A stretch of 64,000 bases of DNA from Roseovarius sp. ZX-A-9 (GTDB taxonomy: Bacteria > Pseudomonadota > Alphaproteobacteria > Rhodobacterales > Rhodobacteraceae): positions 124,001 through 188,000 of the forward strand of contig NZ_JAPWHW010000005.1 of the NCBI RefSeq assembly GCF_028369135.1, written 5' to 3'. Under the pieces are notes generated by a model. It was not told the origin of the DNA and searched no databases. It saw only the letters and a list, made by a program, of their open reading frames with translations. Positions 1-8,448 of this stretch are shown here, one piece after another. A program made the translations under genes and the position numbers. The number at the start of each line of letters is the position of its first letter. Position 1 is the first letter of the stretch.

Positions 1-3
1 AAC

Positions 4-510
4 GTGCCCGCGATCGAATACCTCTTTAACGAAGAACATACCGACCTGCCCGATCTGGGCGGCATCCAGTCCAGCCTGAGCAAGCGCACCCGCCACCGCC
101 GGGCGCTGATGCGCATGCTGTTCGACTATTACGAGACCGATCAGCTTATCGTCTGCATGGACCCCAGCGCGCTCGACCTGTTGCAGGATTTCGCCAGCGA
201 CCGTTCCACCACCCGGATGCTGGAGGTCCAGTGCGTGTTCACGGACGAATACCTGATCGGCCATGCCATGCGCGTCGGCCTCGCCGGGGAACAGACCAGC
301 GCCGAAACGCTGGAGCGGCTTCTGCCGACGATCCGCGGCGACATGACATTCGAGAGCGACAAGATACGCGATGCCGAGTTCGAGCATCTCTATGTCGTCA
401 ACGAAACCCGCGACCCCGAGGAAAACGCCGGGCCTATCGCCGCGTTCCTTGATATCGACCACGACAAGGCGCGTGCGATCGCGCAATCTGAACACCTGTT
501 CGCCGATTGA
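4..510 (+). CDS. Conserved-looking protein of unknown function, possibly 5'-truncated by the window edge
   Basis: An open frame of 168 codons begins with GTG at the very edge of the window and ends in TGA. The product is acidic and soluble, without signal peptide or membrane segment. I do not recognise a family. Base 4 is the first possible start inside the window, so the true start may lie upstream. Codon use has the strong G/C third-position bias of the neighbouring real genes, which supports coding. The gene lies upstream of the HIT-family gene in the same direction, separated by 120 bases that hold nested inverted repeats. Confidence 0.6.
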   Translation: MPAIEYLFNEEHTDLPDLGGIQSSLSKRTRHRRALMRMLFDYYETDQLIVCMDPSALDLLQDFASDRSTTRMLEVQCVFTDEYLIGHAMRVGLAGEQTSAETLERLLPTIRGDMTFESDKIRDAEFEHLYVVNETRDPEENAGPIAAFLDIDHDKARAIAQSEHLFAD

Positions 511-511
511 G

Positions 512-566
512 GCGTTTCATGTCCAATCCGGGACAAGCGTTTGACATGGAACCCATGAAACGCTTG
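512..566. promoter_or_regulatory. Nested inverted repeats between two genes; terminator, operator or attenuator
   Basis: Bases 534-542 (CAAGCGTTT) are the exact reverse complement of 558-566 (AAACGCTTG). Inside them CATGG (545-549) pairs with CCATG (553-557), giving a long hairpin with an AAC loop. A second perfect 10-base repeat, GCGTTTCATG (512-521), is complementary to CATGAAACGC (554-563), so two folds compete for the same right arm. No T-run follows. A TTGACA-like -35 box (541-546) lies within the hairpin; the matching -10 is poor. The role is inferred only from position. Confidence 0.5.
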
Positions 567-630
567 TGTGTCGCGCGGAGTTTCGCAAAATGCAGCAATT
601 CCGCGTCCCCCAACTACGGTGAGAACTGCA

Positions 631-1014
631 ATGCCCTACGACTATGACGACCAGAACATCTTTGCCAAGATCCTACGCGGCGAGATTCCCAACACCACCG
701 TGCTGGAAACCGAGCATTCGCTCGCCTTCGAGGATATCGCACCCGAAGCGCCGGTGCACACGCTGGTCATCCCGAAGGGGCCGTATGTGACCTATGATCA
801 TTTCGCGGCAGAGGCATCGGACGCCGAAATCGTCGATTTCAACCGCGCAATTGCCGAAGTCTGCCGGATCAAGGGCGTTGTGCCCGGCGATGGGCAGGGC
901 GGTTTCCGGATGATTTCCAATGCCGGAGAGAACGGCGTGCAGGAAGTGCCGCATCTGCATGTGCACATCTTGGGCGGACAGAACATGGGCCGGATGGTTC
1001 CGCGCCCGACCTGA
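631..1014 (+). CDS. HIT-family nucleotide-binding hydrolase (Hint-like)
   Basis: A 127-aa protein of the histidine-triad family, cytosolic enzymes that hydrolyse nucleoside phosphoramidates and related AMP conjugates. The C-terminus carries the diagnostic triad HLHVHILGG at about residues 107-115. The N-terminal segment (NIFAKILRGEIP) and the LVIPKGPY strand are typical of the Hint/PKCI branch, and the length is usual for it. An upstream in-frame start at 568 would add 21 residues, but homologues begin near MPYDYDDQNIF, so 631 is preferred. It is convergent with the ABC ATPase gene downstream. Confidence 0.92.
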   Translation: MPYDYDDQNIFAKILRGEIPNTTVLETEHSLAFEDIAPEAPVHTLVIPKGPYVTYDHFAAEASDAEIVDFNRAIAEVCRIKGVVPGDGQGGFRMISNAGENGVQEVPHLHVHILGGQNMGRMVPRPT

Positions 1015-1102
1015 AACCTTTCAGAAAAACCTGAGACATTGGACAAAGGCGAGGCGCGTGCAGCGATCATGCCCTGCACCGCGCTCCGCCAGATACCGTG
1101 AT

Positions 1103-2053
1103 TCAGGCTTCTTGCGGAACGCTTTCGCGGCTCTGCGTCAATTCCAGGAAAACGTCCTGTAGATCGGGCTGTTCGGTGCGCACGTCGCGGATGCGGATGC
1201 CAGCCTCGCGGACAGCCGCCAGAACTGCCTCGGCGCTGGTCTGCCCCGCGTGATAGGTCAGCGCCAGCGTGCCGTCGCTGCGCATCGCCACTTCGATGCC
1301 CGGGGCGTCCGGACGTGTCTCTACCGGCGTTTCAGGCGCGATGATCATGGTACGCGAATCGAGCCGCGCCAACAGATTCGCGGTGCTGTCGCGCGCCACC
1401 ACCTGACCGTGATTGATGATGGCGATCTGGTCGCACATCTCTTCGGCCTCTTCGAGGTAATGCGTGGTCAGGATGATCGTCATGCCCTCGGAATTGAGAC
1501 GGCGGATATTTTCCCACAGCATCTGGCGCAGCTCGATATCCACGCCCGCTGTCGGCTCGTCCAGCACCAGCACATGCGGCGCATGCACCAGCGCCTTGCC
1601 CAACAGCAGCCGTCGCCGCATCCCGCCCGACAGGGTGCGCGCATAGGCCTGCGCCTTGTCCTCCAGCCCGATCAGCTTCAGGATCTCATCGCTGCGCCGT
1701 TGCGCCTTGGGCACACCGTATAGCCCGGCCTGCACCTCCAGCGCGCCGCGCGGGGTAAAGAACGGATCAAGGTTCAGCTCTTGCGGCATAACGCCGATGG
1801 TCGCCCGGCTCTGACGTGGGTTCACGTCCTGATCGAAGCCCCAGATCGTCACCTGCCCCGCGGTCTTGATCACCAGCCCGGCCAGGATATTGATCAACGT
1901 CGATTTACCGGCCCCATTCGGCCCCAGCAGGCCAAATACGGATCCTGCCGGAATATCCAGGTCAACGCCGCGCAGCGCCTCTTTGCCCGGAACACCGCGG
2001 CGTCCGGCATAGGTTTTGCGCAAACCGCGAATCTGGATGGCGTTCTCGCTCAT
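1103..2053 (-). CDS. ABC transporter ATP-binding protein (CcmA/NodI/DrrA-type)
   Basis: A 316-aa nucleotide-binding subunit. It shows Walker A (GPNGAGKST), signature LSGGMRRRL, Walker B (VLVLDEPT) and the H-loop (TTHYLEEAEEM), then a C-terminal extension of about 80 residues like that of drug and polysaccharide exporters (DUF4162-type). Start 2053 is preceded by an AAGAGGA ribosome site; a second ATG at 2086 is possible. No permease gene lies next to it: the downstream neighbour is the convergent HIT gene and the upstream one is a divergent zinc-protein gene. Its membrane partner must be elsewhere, so the substrate cannot be inferred. Most similar in plan to ABC-2 type exporters. Confidence 0.9.
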   Translation of the reverse strand: MSENAIQIRGLRKTYAGRRGVPGKEALRGVDLDIPAGSVFGLLGPNGAGKSTLINILAGLVIKTAGQVTIWGFDQDVNPRQSRATIGVMPQELNLDPFFTPRGALEVQAGLYGVPKAQRRSDEILKLIGLEDKAQAYARTLSGGMRRRLLLGKALVHAPHVLVLDEPTAGVDIELRQMLWENIRRLNSEGMTIILTTHYLEEAEEMCDQIAIINHGQVVARDSTANLLARLDSRTMIIAPETPVETRPDAPGIEVAMRSDGTLALTYHAGQTSAEAVLAAVREAGIRIRDVRTEQPDLQDVFLELTQSRESVPQEA

Positions 2054-2127
2054 GGTCCTCTTGCCCCTACCTTTGGGATCGCTCATAACTGGACCTAGGT
2101 GAAGTGACGGCAAAAGGAAACGCCCCG

Positions 2128-2307
2128 ATGGTGACGCAGGCCCCTGAAATTCGGATCGTAGACCAGTACAAGGTGGCGTGCGACGGCAGCGAGGGCGCGC
2201 TGGGACATCCACGCGTCTGGCTGCAAATCCCGGCCGAGCTGGGTTGGGTCGAATGCCCCTATTGCGACTGCAAGATCATCCACAAGGATTTTGAAGGCAA
2301 AGTCTGA
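2128..2307 (+). CDS. Small zinc-finger (zf-CHCC / NDUFS6-like) protein
   Basis: A 59-aa protein with the zf-CHCC layout: a first Cys in the VACDG segment, GHPRVWLQI supplying the His, then CPYCDC near the end. The family is widespread in alphaproteobacteria and related to the mitochondrial complex I subunit NDUFS6; the bacterial role is not established. The ATG at 2128 has an AAGGAAA site about seven bases upstream and is preferred over an in-frame GTG at 2104. It diverges from the ABC ATPase gene and precedes polA on the same strand by about 180 bases. Confidence 0.85.
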   Translation: MVTQAPEIRIVDQYKVACDGSEGALGHPRVWLQIPAELGWVECPYCDCKIIHKDFEGKV

Positions 2308-2489
2308 AGACATTTGCCCGTTGCGCCGTGCTGCTACGGACCAAATTGAGTATTTGGCCAAAGTAGAAGCCGGGGCTTCAGGATCGCAAGCAGATCTGCC
2401 CTGTCGAAGTGGTCAAGGCGTGCAAACGGGTGGCGAGCGGTGCCGCGCCGTGTCATATCATATCCATCCATTCGAGGAGGCGCGCGCGC

Positions 2490-5291
2490 ATGACCACGCA
2501 ATTCGGCAAGGGATGCCACCTGCATCTGATCGACGGCTCTGCCTTTATCTTTCGCGCATATCACGCGCTGCCGCCACTGACGCGCAAGTCTGACGGGCTG
2601 CCTATCGGCGCCGTCTCTGGCTTCTGTAACATGCTGCAACGCTACATCGACGGTAATGCCGGCCCCGATGCGCCGACCCATGTGGCAGTAATTTTCGACA
2701 AGGGCAGTCACACGTTCCGCAATGATCTCTACCCTGAATACAAGGCCAACCGCGAAGCGATGCCTGAGGATCTGCGCCCGCAGATCCCCCTGACGCGGCG
2801 CGCCACGGAGGCGTTCAACATCGCCTGCAAGGAGGTCGAGGGATACGAGGCCGACGATATCATCGCGACGCTGTCGGTGCAAGCGCGCGATCTGGGCGGG
2901 CGGGTGACGATCATCAGTTCCGACAAGGATTTGATGCAGCTTGTCGGCGGCGGGGTCGAGATGCTGGATGCGATGAAGAACAAGCGCATCGATGTCGAAG
3001 GCGTCGAGGAAAAGTTCGGCGTCGGGCCAGACCGCGTGGTGGACGTGCAGGCGCTGGCAGGCGATTCGGTGGATAACGTACCCGGTGCACCCGGCATCGG
3101 GATCAAGACCGCCGCACTGCTGATCAATGAGTATGGCGATCTGGATACGCTGCTGGCACGCGCAAGCGAGATCAAGCAACCCAAGCGGCGCGAGACCCTG
3201 ATTGAAAAGGCCGACCAGATCAGGCTGTCGCGCCAGCTGGTTCAACTCGATTGCGAAACGCCGCTCGATTTCGGACTGGATGATCTGGAGGTGCGCGATC
3301 CGGATCCCGAAAAGCTGCTGGGCTTTCTGGCCGAGATGGAATTTCGCACGCTGACCAAACGCATCGCCGACGCGATGCATGTAGAGCCGCCCGTGATTGA
3401 TGATACCCCCCCGCAAGGGGCGGAAGAGGCCGCCCCCGAATGGCCGCCGATCGATGCGGCGAGCTATGAAAAAGTCGCAGACATGGACGCGCTGCAGGTC
3501 TGGATCGACCGGATCACCGCTCGTGGATACGTGGCCGTCGATACCGAGACGACATCGCTCAACGAAATGCAGGCCGACCTTGTCGGCATCTGCCTCAGCG
3601 TCGTTCCGGGACAGGCCTGTTATATCCCGCTCACCCACAAGGATGGCGAGGCGGATGACCTATTTGGGTCGGACAAACTGGCGGATGGCCAGCTTGATCT
3701 GGACGCCGTGCTGACCGCGCTGAAGCCTGTTCTGGAGGATGACAGCGTCCTCAAGATCGGTCAGAACATGAAATATGATACCAAGATCTTTGCCCGCTAC
3801 GGTATCGCGGTCGCACCCATCGACGACACCATGCTAATGTCTTATGCGCTCAATGCCGGCCTGCACAATCACGGTATGGACAGCCTTGCCGAACGCTATC
3901 TGGGCCACACCGCTATCCCGATCAAATCGCTTCTGGGAACCGGCAAATCCGCGATCACCTTTGACCGCGTTCCGATCGATGATGCGGTGAAATACGGCGC
4001 CGAGGATGCCGACATCACCCTGCGCCTTTGGCACTATTTCAAACCGCAATTGCACCGTCAGAAGGTCACGACCGTCTACGAAACACTTGAACGGCCGCTG
4101 GTCCCGGTGCTCGCACAGATGGAGCGGCACGGGATATTGGTGGACCGTGACGTACTCAGCCGCATGTCGAATGCCTTTGCCCAGAAAATGGCCGGTCTGG
4201 AAGCTGAGATTCACGAGCTTGCCGGGCGCAGCTTCAACGTGGGCTCGCCCAAGCAACTGGGTGAAATCCTGTTTGACGAAATGGGGCTGGAGGGCGGCAA
4301 GAAGGGCAAGACCGGTGCCTATGCCACCGGGGCAGACGTGCTGGAGGACCTTGCGACCGAGCATGAACTGCCCGCGCGGGTGTTGGACTGGCGGCAATTG
4401 AGCAAGCTGAAATCGACCTATACAGACGCGCTGCAGGATCATATCGACCCCGATACCGGACGCGTGCACACGTCCTATGTCCAGACCGGTGCCAACACCG
4501 GGCGGCTGGCCTCAACCGACCCGAACCTGCAGAACATCCCCGTGCGCACCGAGGAAGGCCGCCGCATCCGCACCGCCTTCATCGCGCCCGAGGGCCGGAC
4601 GCTGGTCAGCCTCGACTACAGCCAGATCGAGCTGCGCATTCTGGCGCATGTCGCCGATATCCCGGCGCTCAAGGATGCCTTTCACCAGGGCCAGGACATC
4701 CACGCGATGACCGCAAGCGAGATGTTCGACGTGCCGATGGACGAGATGACACCAGAGGTGCGCCGCCGCGCCAAGGCGATCAACTTCGGCGTGATCTACG
4801 GCATCTCGGGCTTTGGGCTGGCGCGCAACCTGCGCATTCCGCGTGCCGAGGCACAGGGCTTCATCGACCGCTATTTCGAACGTTTCCCCGGCATCCGCAC
4901 CTACATGGATGCGACGGTGGAATTCGCAAAAGAACACGGATATGTGCAGACGCTGTTCGGGCGCAAGATCCACACGCCCGAAATCGGTGCCAAAGGCCCG
5001 CGCGCGGGCTTTGCCAAACGCGCCGCGATCAACGCGCCCATTCAGGGTACTGCCGCCGACGTCATCCGCCGCGCGATGATCCGCATGCCCGCCGCCATCG
5101 AGGGGCTGCCCTGCCGGATGTTGCTACAGGTGCACGACGAACTGCTGTTCGAGGTCGACAATGACGCGGTGGATGATGTGATCGCCGCCGCCCGCGCTGT
5201 GATGCAGGGCGCAGCAGACCCAGCCGTGCGGCTCGATGTGCCATTGATCGTGGATGCAGGCCAAGGCGCCAACTGGGCCGAGGCCCACTGA
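2490..5291 (+). CDS. polA: DNA polymerase I
   Basis: A 933-aa enzyme for Okazaki-fragment processing and repair synthesis. It contains the 5'-3' exonuclease domain (about residues 8-290, with EGYEADDIIATL and GDSVDNVPG), a 3'-5' exonuclease domain (about 330-520, with the DTETTSL acidic motif retained, so proofreading is probably active) and the family A polymerase domain (about 560-933) with motif A DYSQIELRILAH, motif B RRRAKAINFGVIYG and motif C VHDELLFE. The start at 2490 is fixed by a GAGGAGG site nine bases upstream. It ends two bases before the convergent CoA-transferase gene. Confidence 0.98.
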   Translation: MTTQFGKGCHLHLIDGSAFIFRAYHALPPLTRKSDGLPIGAVSGFCNMLQRYIDGNAGPDAPTHVAVIFDKGSHTFRNDLYPEYKANREAMPEDLRPQIPLTRRATEAFNIACKEVEGYEADDIIATLSVQARDLGGRVTIISSDKDLMQLVGGGVEMLDAMKNKRIDVEGVEEKFGVGPDRVVDVQALAGDSVDNVPGAPGIGIKTAALLINEYGDLDTLLARASEIKQPKRRETLIEKADQIRLSRQLVQLDCETPLDFGLDDLEVRDPDPEKLLGFLAEMEFRTLTKRIADAMHVEPPVIDDTPPQGAEEAAPEWPPIDAASYEKVADMDALQVWIDRITARGYVAVDTETTSLNEMQADLVGICLSVVPGQACYIPLTHKDGEADDLFGSDKLADGQLDLDAVLTALKPVLEDDSVLKIGQNMKYDTKIFARYGIAVAPIDDTMLMSYALNAGLHNHGMDSLAERYLGHTAIPIKSLLGTGKSAITFDRVPIDDAVKYGAEDADITLRLWHYFKPQLHRQKVTTVYETLERPLVPVLAQMERHGILVDRDVLSRMSNAFAQKMAGLEAEIHELAGRSFNVGSPKQLGEILFDEMGLEGGKKGKTGAYATGADVLEDLATEHELPARVLDWRQLSKLKSTYTDALQDHIDPDTGRVHTSYVQTGANTGRLASTDPNLQNIPVRTEEGRRIRTAFIAPEGRTLVSLDYSQIELRILAHVADIPALKDAFHQGQDIHAMTASEMFDVPMDEMTPEVRRRAKAINFGVIYGISGFGLARNLRIPRAEAQGFIDRYFERFPGIRTYMDATVEFAKEHGYVQTLFGRKIHTPEIGAKGPRAGFAKRAAINAPIQGTAADVIRRAMIRMPAAIEGLPCRMLLQVHDELLFEVDNDAVDDVIAAARAVMQGAADPAVRLDVPLIVDAGQGANWAEAH

Positions 5292-5293
5292 CC

Positions 5294-6412
5294 TCAGCCG
5301 AACTCGCGCCGGATCGCCGCACCGTGCTGGTCAAGCGACGGCACCGGGCCATAAGGGGCACCTTCCTCCGAAGCGATCGTCGCACCGGGCGCCAGAACCG
5401 CCACCGGCCCACCCGGCAGCGGGGTATCGGCAAAGCGGCTCTGCGGGTGCTCCACCAGATCTTGCATGCTCGACAACCGCCCATAGGCGATGCGCGCCGC
5501 ATCCAGCAGCGCCGCCGTGTCTTCGCGGCTCTGGCGACCCAGCAGGCTCTGCACCAGCGCATCGACCGCCGGGCGATTGGCCACGCGGTCGTCATTGGTG
5601 GCAAACCCTTTGGCGGTCGCATATTCCGGCACGTCGAAAATCTGCATCAGCGCCGCCCACTCGCGATCATTCTGGATCGAAATCAACAATTCCTGCCCGT
5701 CGCCACAGACAAACAGGCCGTAGGGCGCAATGGTCGGATGCATCAGCCCCTGCCGCGCCGGCGTCTTGCCGCCATAGCGGTGCTGCAGATAGGGCACGTT
5801 CAGCCATTCGGCCATCGCCTGATACATCGACACTTCGATATGGCGGCCCTTGCCGGTCACGCCGCGCCCGATGAGTGCCTCAAGAATGGCGGTATAGGCC
5901 GTCATCCCTGCGGTGATATCCACCACCGAGACTCCGACGCGGGCCGGGCCTTCGGGCGTGCCGGTGATCGCCGACAGCCCACATTCGGCCTGGATCAGCA
6001 GATCATACGCCTTTTGCCGGGCACGCGGGCCGTGTCGCCCATAGCCAGAAATCGAACAGCAGATCAGCGCGGGAAACTCGGCGCACAGATCGTCCGGGCC
6101 AAAGCCGAGGCGCTCCATCACTCCCGGCCCGAGATTCTGGATCAGGATATCCGCCGTGGCGACGATCCGGCGCAGAACAGCCTTGTCCTCGTCGGCCTTC
6201 AGATCAAGCGCAATGGATTCCTTGCCCCGGTTCAGCCACACGAAATAAGAGCTCTGCCCGGCGACAAGCGAATCGTAGCCACGCGCGAAATCGCCCTCGG
6301 GGCGCTCGACCTTGATCACCCGCGCGCCGGCATCCGCGAGCTTTCGCGACGCAAATGGCGCTGCGACCGCATGTTCAACAGAAACAACTGTCAGTCCCTT
6401 CAGATCCTGCAT
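5294..6412 (-). CDS. Family III (CaiB/BaiF) CoA-transferase
   Basis: A 372-aa class III CoA-transferase; such enzymes move CoA between carboxylic acids through an aspartyl-CoA thioester. The N-terminus (VSVEHAVAAPFASRKLADAGARVIKVE) and the YFVWLNRGKESIALDL segment are typical, and DLLIQAECGL contains the candidate nucleophilic aspartate. Start 6412 has a GGAAGGGTGAAG ribosome site; 6439 is an alternative. It is divergent from a LysR gene followed by a mesaconyl-type hydratase, an arrangement suggesting one pathway in which a C5 dicarboxylic acid is activated and hydrated. The substrate is inferred only from context. Confidence 0.92.
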   Translation of the reverse strand: MQDLKGLTVVSVEHAVAAPFASRKLADAGARVIKVERPEGDFARGYDSLVAGQSSYFVWLNRGKESIALDLKADEDKAVLRRIVATADILIQNLGPGVMERLGFGPDDLCAEFPALICCSISGYGRHGPRARQKAYDLLIQAECGLSAITGTPEGPARVGVSVVDITAGMTAYTAILEALIGRGVTGKGRHIEVSMYQAMAEWLNVPYLQHRYGGKTPARQGLMHPTIAPYGLFVCGDGQELLISIQNDREWAALMQIFDVPEYATAKGFATNDDRVANRPAVDALVQSLLGRQSREDTAALLDAARIAYGRLSSMQDLVEHPQSRFADTPLPGGPVAVLAPGATIASEEGAPYGPVPSLDQHGAAIRREFG

Positions 6413-6491
6413 CTTCACCCTTCCTGTTCGCGTTCCCATCACAATGACCGTGCAGGAATTTTTCGGCAAATACCTTGTTTATTACCGCGCG

Positions 6492-6506
6492 ATAGGTTCA
6501 TCCTAT
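6492..6506. promoter_or_regulatory. Probable LysR-type operator between divergent genes
   Basis: A perfect interrupted palindrome, ATAGG-ttcat-CCTAT, lies between the divergent CoA-transferase and LysR genes. It fits the T-N11-A consensus of LysR-type binding sites (T at 6493, A at 6505). It sits 38 bases before the LysR start and about 80 before the CoA-transferase start, where autoregulatory LysR sites usually occur. No binding evidence is available. Confidence 0.6.
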
Positions 6507-6530
6507 AGGGACACAGAAATCAGCGCATCC

Positions 6531-6536
6531 GGAGGG
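6531..6536 (+). promoter_or_regulatory. Ribosome binding site of the LysR gene
   Basis: GGAGGG lies seven bases before the ATG at 6544 and fixes the LysR start there. Confidence 0.75.
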
Positions 6537-6543
6537 TGCTGGC

Positions 6544-7485
6544 ATGGACTCCCGGCAGCTAAAACATTTTCGCAAGATCGTCGAACACGGCTCGATGAGT
6601 GCGGCCGCGCGCAGCCTGGGGATCGCCCAGCCGTCGCTGTCGCAACTGGTGCGCAACCTCGAGGCGTCGCTGGGGGTCGAACTGCTTATGCGCTCGGCGC
6701 GGGGCGTCTCGGCGACCGAGGCGGGTGATCGGCTATACAACTACGCCTGCCGGATCGAGACCCTGCTGGAGGATGCCAGATCGGAGGTGATTAATGTCGG
6801 GTCGCGCCCCGCCGGGCGCGTCACCTTCGGTATGCCGCCGTCGATCTCGATGGCATTGTCGATTCCGATGGCCGAAACCCTGCGGGTTGAGCTGCCCGAA
6901 ATCCAGTTCTGCGCCACCGAAGGGATGAGCGGACATCTACGCGAATGGGTCATGAGCGGCGAGATCAACCTGGCGATCCTCTATGACAATACCGGGCTTG
7001 GTGACTGCATGGCCGAGTTTCTGCTGACCGAAGAGCTGTGGGTCTATTCGGCACCTGACCTTTGGCCGTTCAAGACCCCGCCGGGCACGCCGGTGGATTT
7101 GCGCGACGTCATCGCGCAGGACCTCGTGCTACCGTCCAGACGCCACGAGCTACGCAAGTTCATCGACCAGGCAGCCCGCAACGAGCGGCCAGAGCCGATC
7201 GTGACGATCGAGATGGATTCACTGCCGCAGATCCTGTCGCTGGTCGCGCGCGGCAGCGCCTACACGGTGATCTCGCCCGCCGCGGTTTTCGGGATGGTCC
7301 AGGAGGGCAAGCTGATCGGCAGCCCGATCCGGAACCCCAGCCTCAGCCGCAAGCTGTATCTCGTACGCACCGCCGCCGCCCGCATTACCGCCGCAACCCG
7401 CGCGACCGAGACCTGCTGCCGCGAGGTGGTTGGCGATCTGGTCACGCGAGGTTTCTGGCAGGCGGAACTGCCACAAACGGAATAG
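6544..7485 (+). CDS. LysR-type transcriptional regulator
   Basis: A 313-aa regulator with an N-terminal winged helix-turn-helix (about residues 1-60; MSAAARSLGIAQPSLSQLVRNLE is the recognition region) and a periplasmic-binding-like effector domain (about 90-300). The closest overall feel is to the Nac/CynR/GltC-like group. It is divergent from the CoA-transferase gene and about 100 bases upstream of the hydratase gene on its own strand, so it probably controls both. The palindrome at 6492-6506 is the likely operator. Confidence 0.93.
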   Translation: MDSRQLKHFRKIVEHGSMSAAARSLGIAQPSLSQLVRNLEASLGVELLMRSARGVSATEAGDRLYNYACRIETLLEDARSEVINVGSRPAGRVTFGMPPSISMALSIPMAETLRVELPEIQFCATEGMSGHLREWVMSGEINLAILYDNTGLGDCMAEFLLTEELWVYSAPDLWPFKTPPGTPVDLRDVIAQDLVLPSRRHELRKFIDQAARNERPEPIVTIEMDSLPQILSLVARGSAYTVISPAAVFGMVQEGKLIGSPIRNPSLSRKLYLVRTAAARITAATRATETCCREVVGDLVTRGFWQAELPQTE

Positions 7486-7583
7486 GCTGGCTCTATCGCC
7501 CCTCCCCGCCGGACACTATTGGTCTTGGCACCCGCATCGACGCTAGGATGCCCGAAACCGTGCCAGAAACAGGAGCCGCCGCA

Positions 7584-8423
7584 ATGACTGCCGAAACGGG
7601 AAAACTGACCGACGCGGTGCGCGCAGAATGCGAGGCCGCCATTGGCCGGACCCGCACCGTGACCGACAGCATGGCCCCCGAGCCGGCCGCAAAACTCGCC
7701 GTCCTGCTGGGCCGCGACATGCCAGAGGCCGGGTTGCCGCCGACCTGGCATTGGGCATATTTCAACACCGGAATCCCCGAGGCCGATCAGGGCCGCGATC
7801 TGCACGAAGAAACCGGCCGTTTCCTGCCAGCCGCCCCCTTTCCGCGCAGGATGTGGGCGGCGGACGATGTCACGGTACACGTTCCCTTGCAACTGGGCGT
7901 GCCCGCCCAGCGGCGCGTCACCGTGGCCGATGTCGCGTTCAAGCAAGGCAAGTCTGGCGCGATGTGTTTCGTCACGCTCGCCCATGAAATCACCCAAGGT
8001 GGCGTGCTGGCCATCGAGGAGGCACAGACAGTGGTCTACCGGGATCGCGGCGCGCCGGACGCAGGTTTACGCGGGCCGAACGACCCGGTGCCAGAGGGCT
8101 ACCGCCTGCATTCCGAAAGCCAGCTCTTTTTCTATTCCGCCGTCACCCATAACGGCCACCGCATCCACTGGGACCGCGATTTTTGCCGCAAAGAAGAAGG
8201 TTATCCCGATCTGGTCGTGCACGGGCCGCTGATGGCGACCGAACTGTGCATGCAGATGTTTGATGGGGTCACCCCCTGCCGCTACAGCTTTCGCGCGCAG
8301 GCGCCGGTATTCCTGACAACACCGGTGCGCTACCTGCCGGGCGCGCCGGCGAACCCGCGCGAGGGGCGCATTGAGCGCTCCGATGGTGTCACCTCCATGA
8401 GCGCGACGCTGACGGCGCTCTGA
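7584..8423 (+). CDS. FAS1-like dehydratase / mesaconyl-CoA hydratase-like protein (double hot-dog, HTD2 type)
   Basis: A 279-aa protein resembling mesaconyl-C4-CoA hydratase (Meh) and itaconyl- or 3-methylfumaryl-CoA hydratase-like enzymes, with an N-terminal FAS1-like dehydratase half and a C-terminal MaoC-like half. Visible landmarks are PTWHWAYF near residue 50, the YRLHSESQLFFYSAVTHNGHRIHWD stretch with candidate catalytic residues, and VVHGPLMATELCM. The start is set by AGGAG eight bases before the ATG at 7584; an ATG at 7548 is in frame but has no site. It follows the LysR gene and faces a divergent CoA-transferase. Hydration of a mesaconyl-, itaconyl- or related CoA ester is inferred. 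Confidence 0.8.
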   Translation: MTAETGKLTDAVRAECEAAIGRTRTVTDSMAPEPAAKLAVLLGRDMPEAGLPPTWHWAYFNTGIPEADQGRDLHEETGRFLPAAPFPRRMWAADDVTVHVPLQLGVPAQRRVTVADVAFKQGKSGAMCFVTLAHEITQGGVLAIEEAQTVVYRDRGAPDAGLRGPNDPVPEGYRLHSESQLFFYSAVTHNGHRIHWDRDFCRKEEGYPDLVVHGPLMATELCMQMFDGVTPCRYSFRAQAPVFLTTPVRYLPGAPANPREGRIERSDGVTSMSATLTAL

Positions 8424-8448
8424 GTGCACGCCACACGGTTGCTACCAG

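Noticed and set aside
2334..3638. A long leftward open frame of over 400 codons opposite polA
   Set aside because: It lies entirely antisense to an unambiguous polA, shows no recognisable domain, and is expected from G/C-rich codon bias.
5324..6508. A rightward open frame of nearly 400 codons over the CoA-transferase gene
   Set aside because: Antisense to a clear family III CoA-transferase; composition rich in Arg/His/Pro typical of shadow frames.
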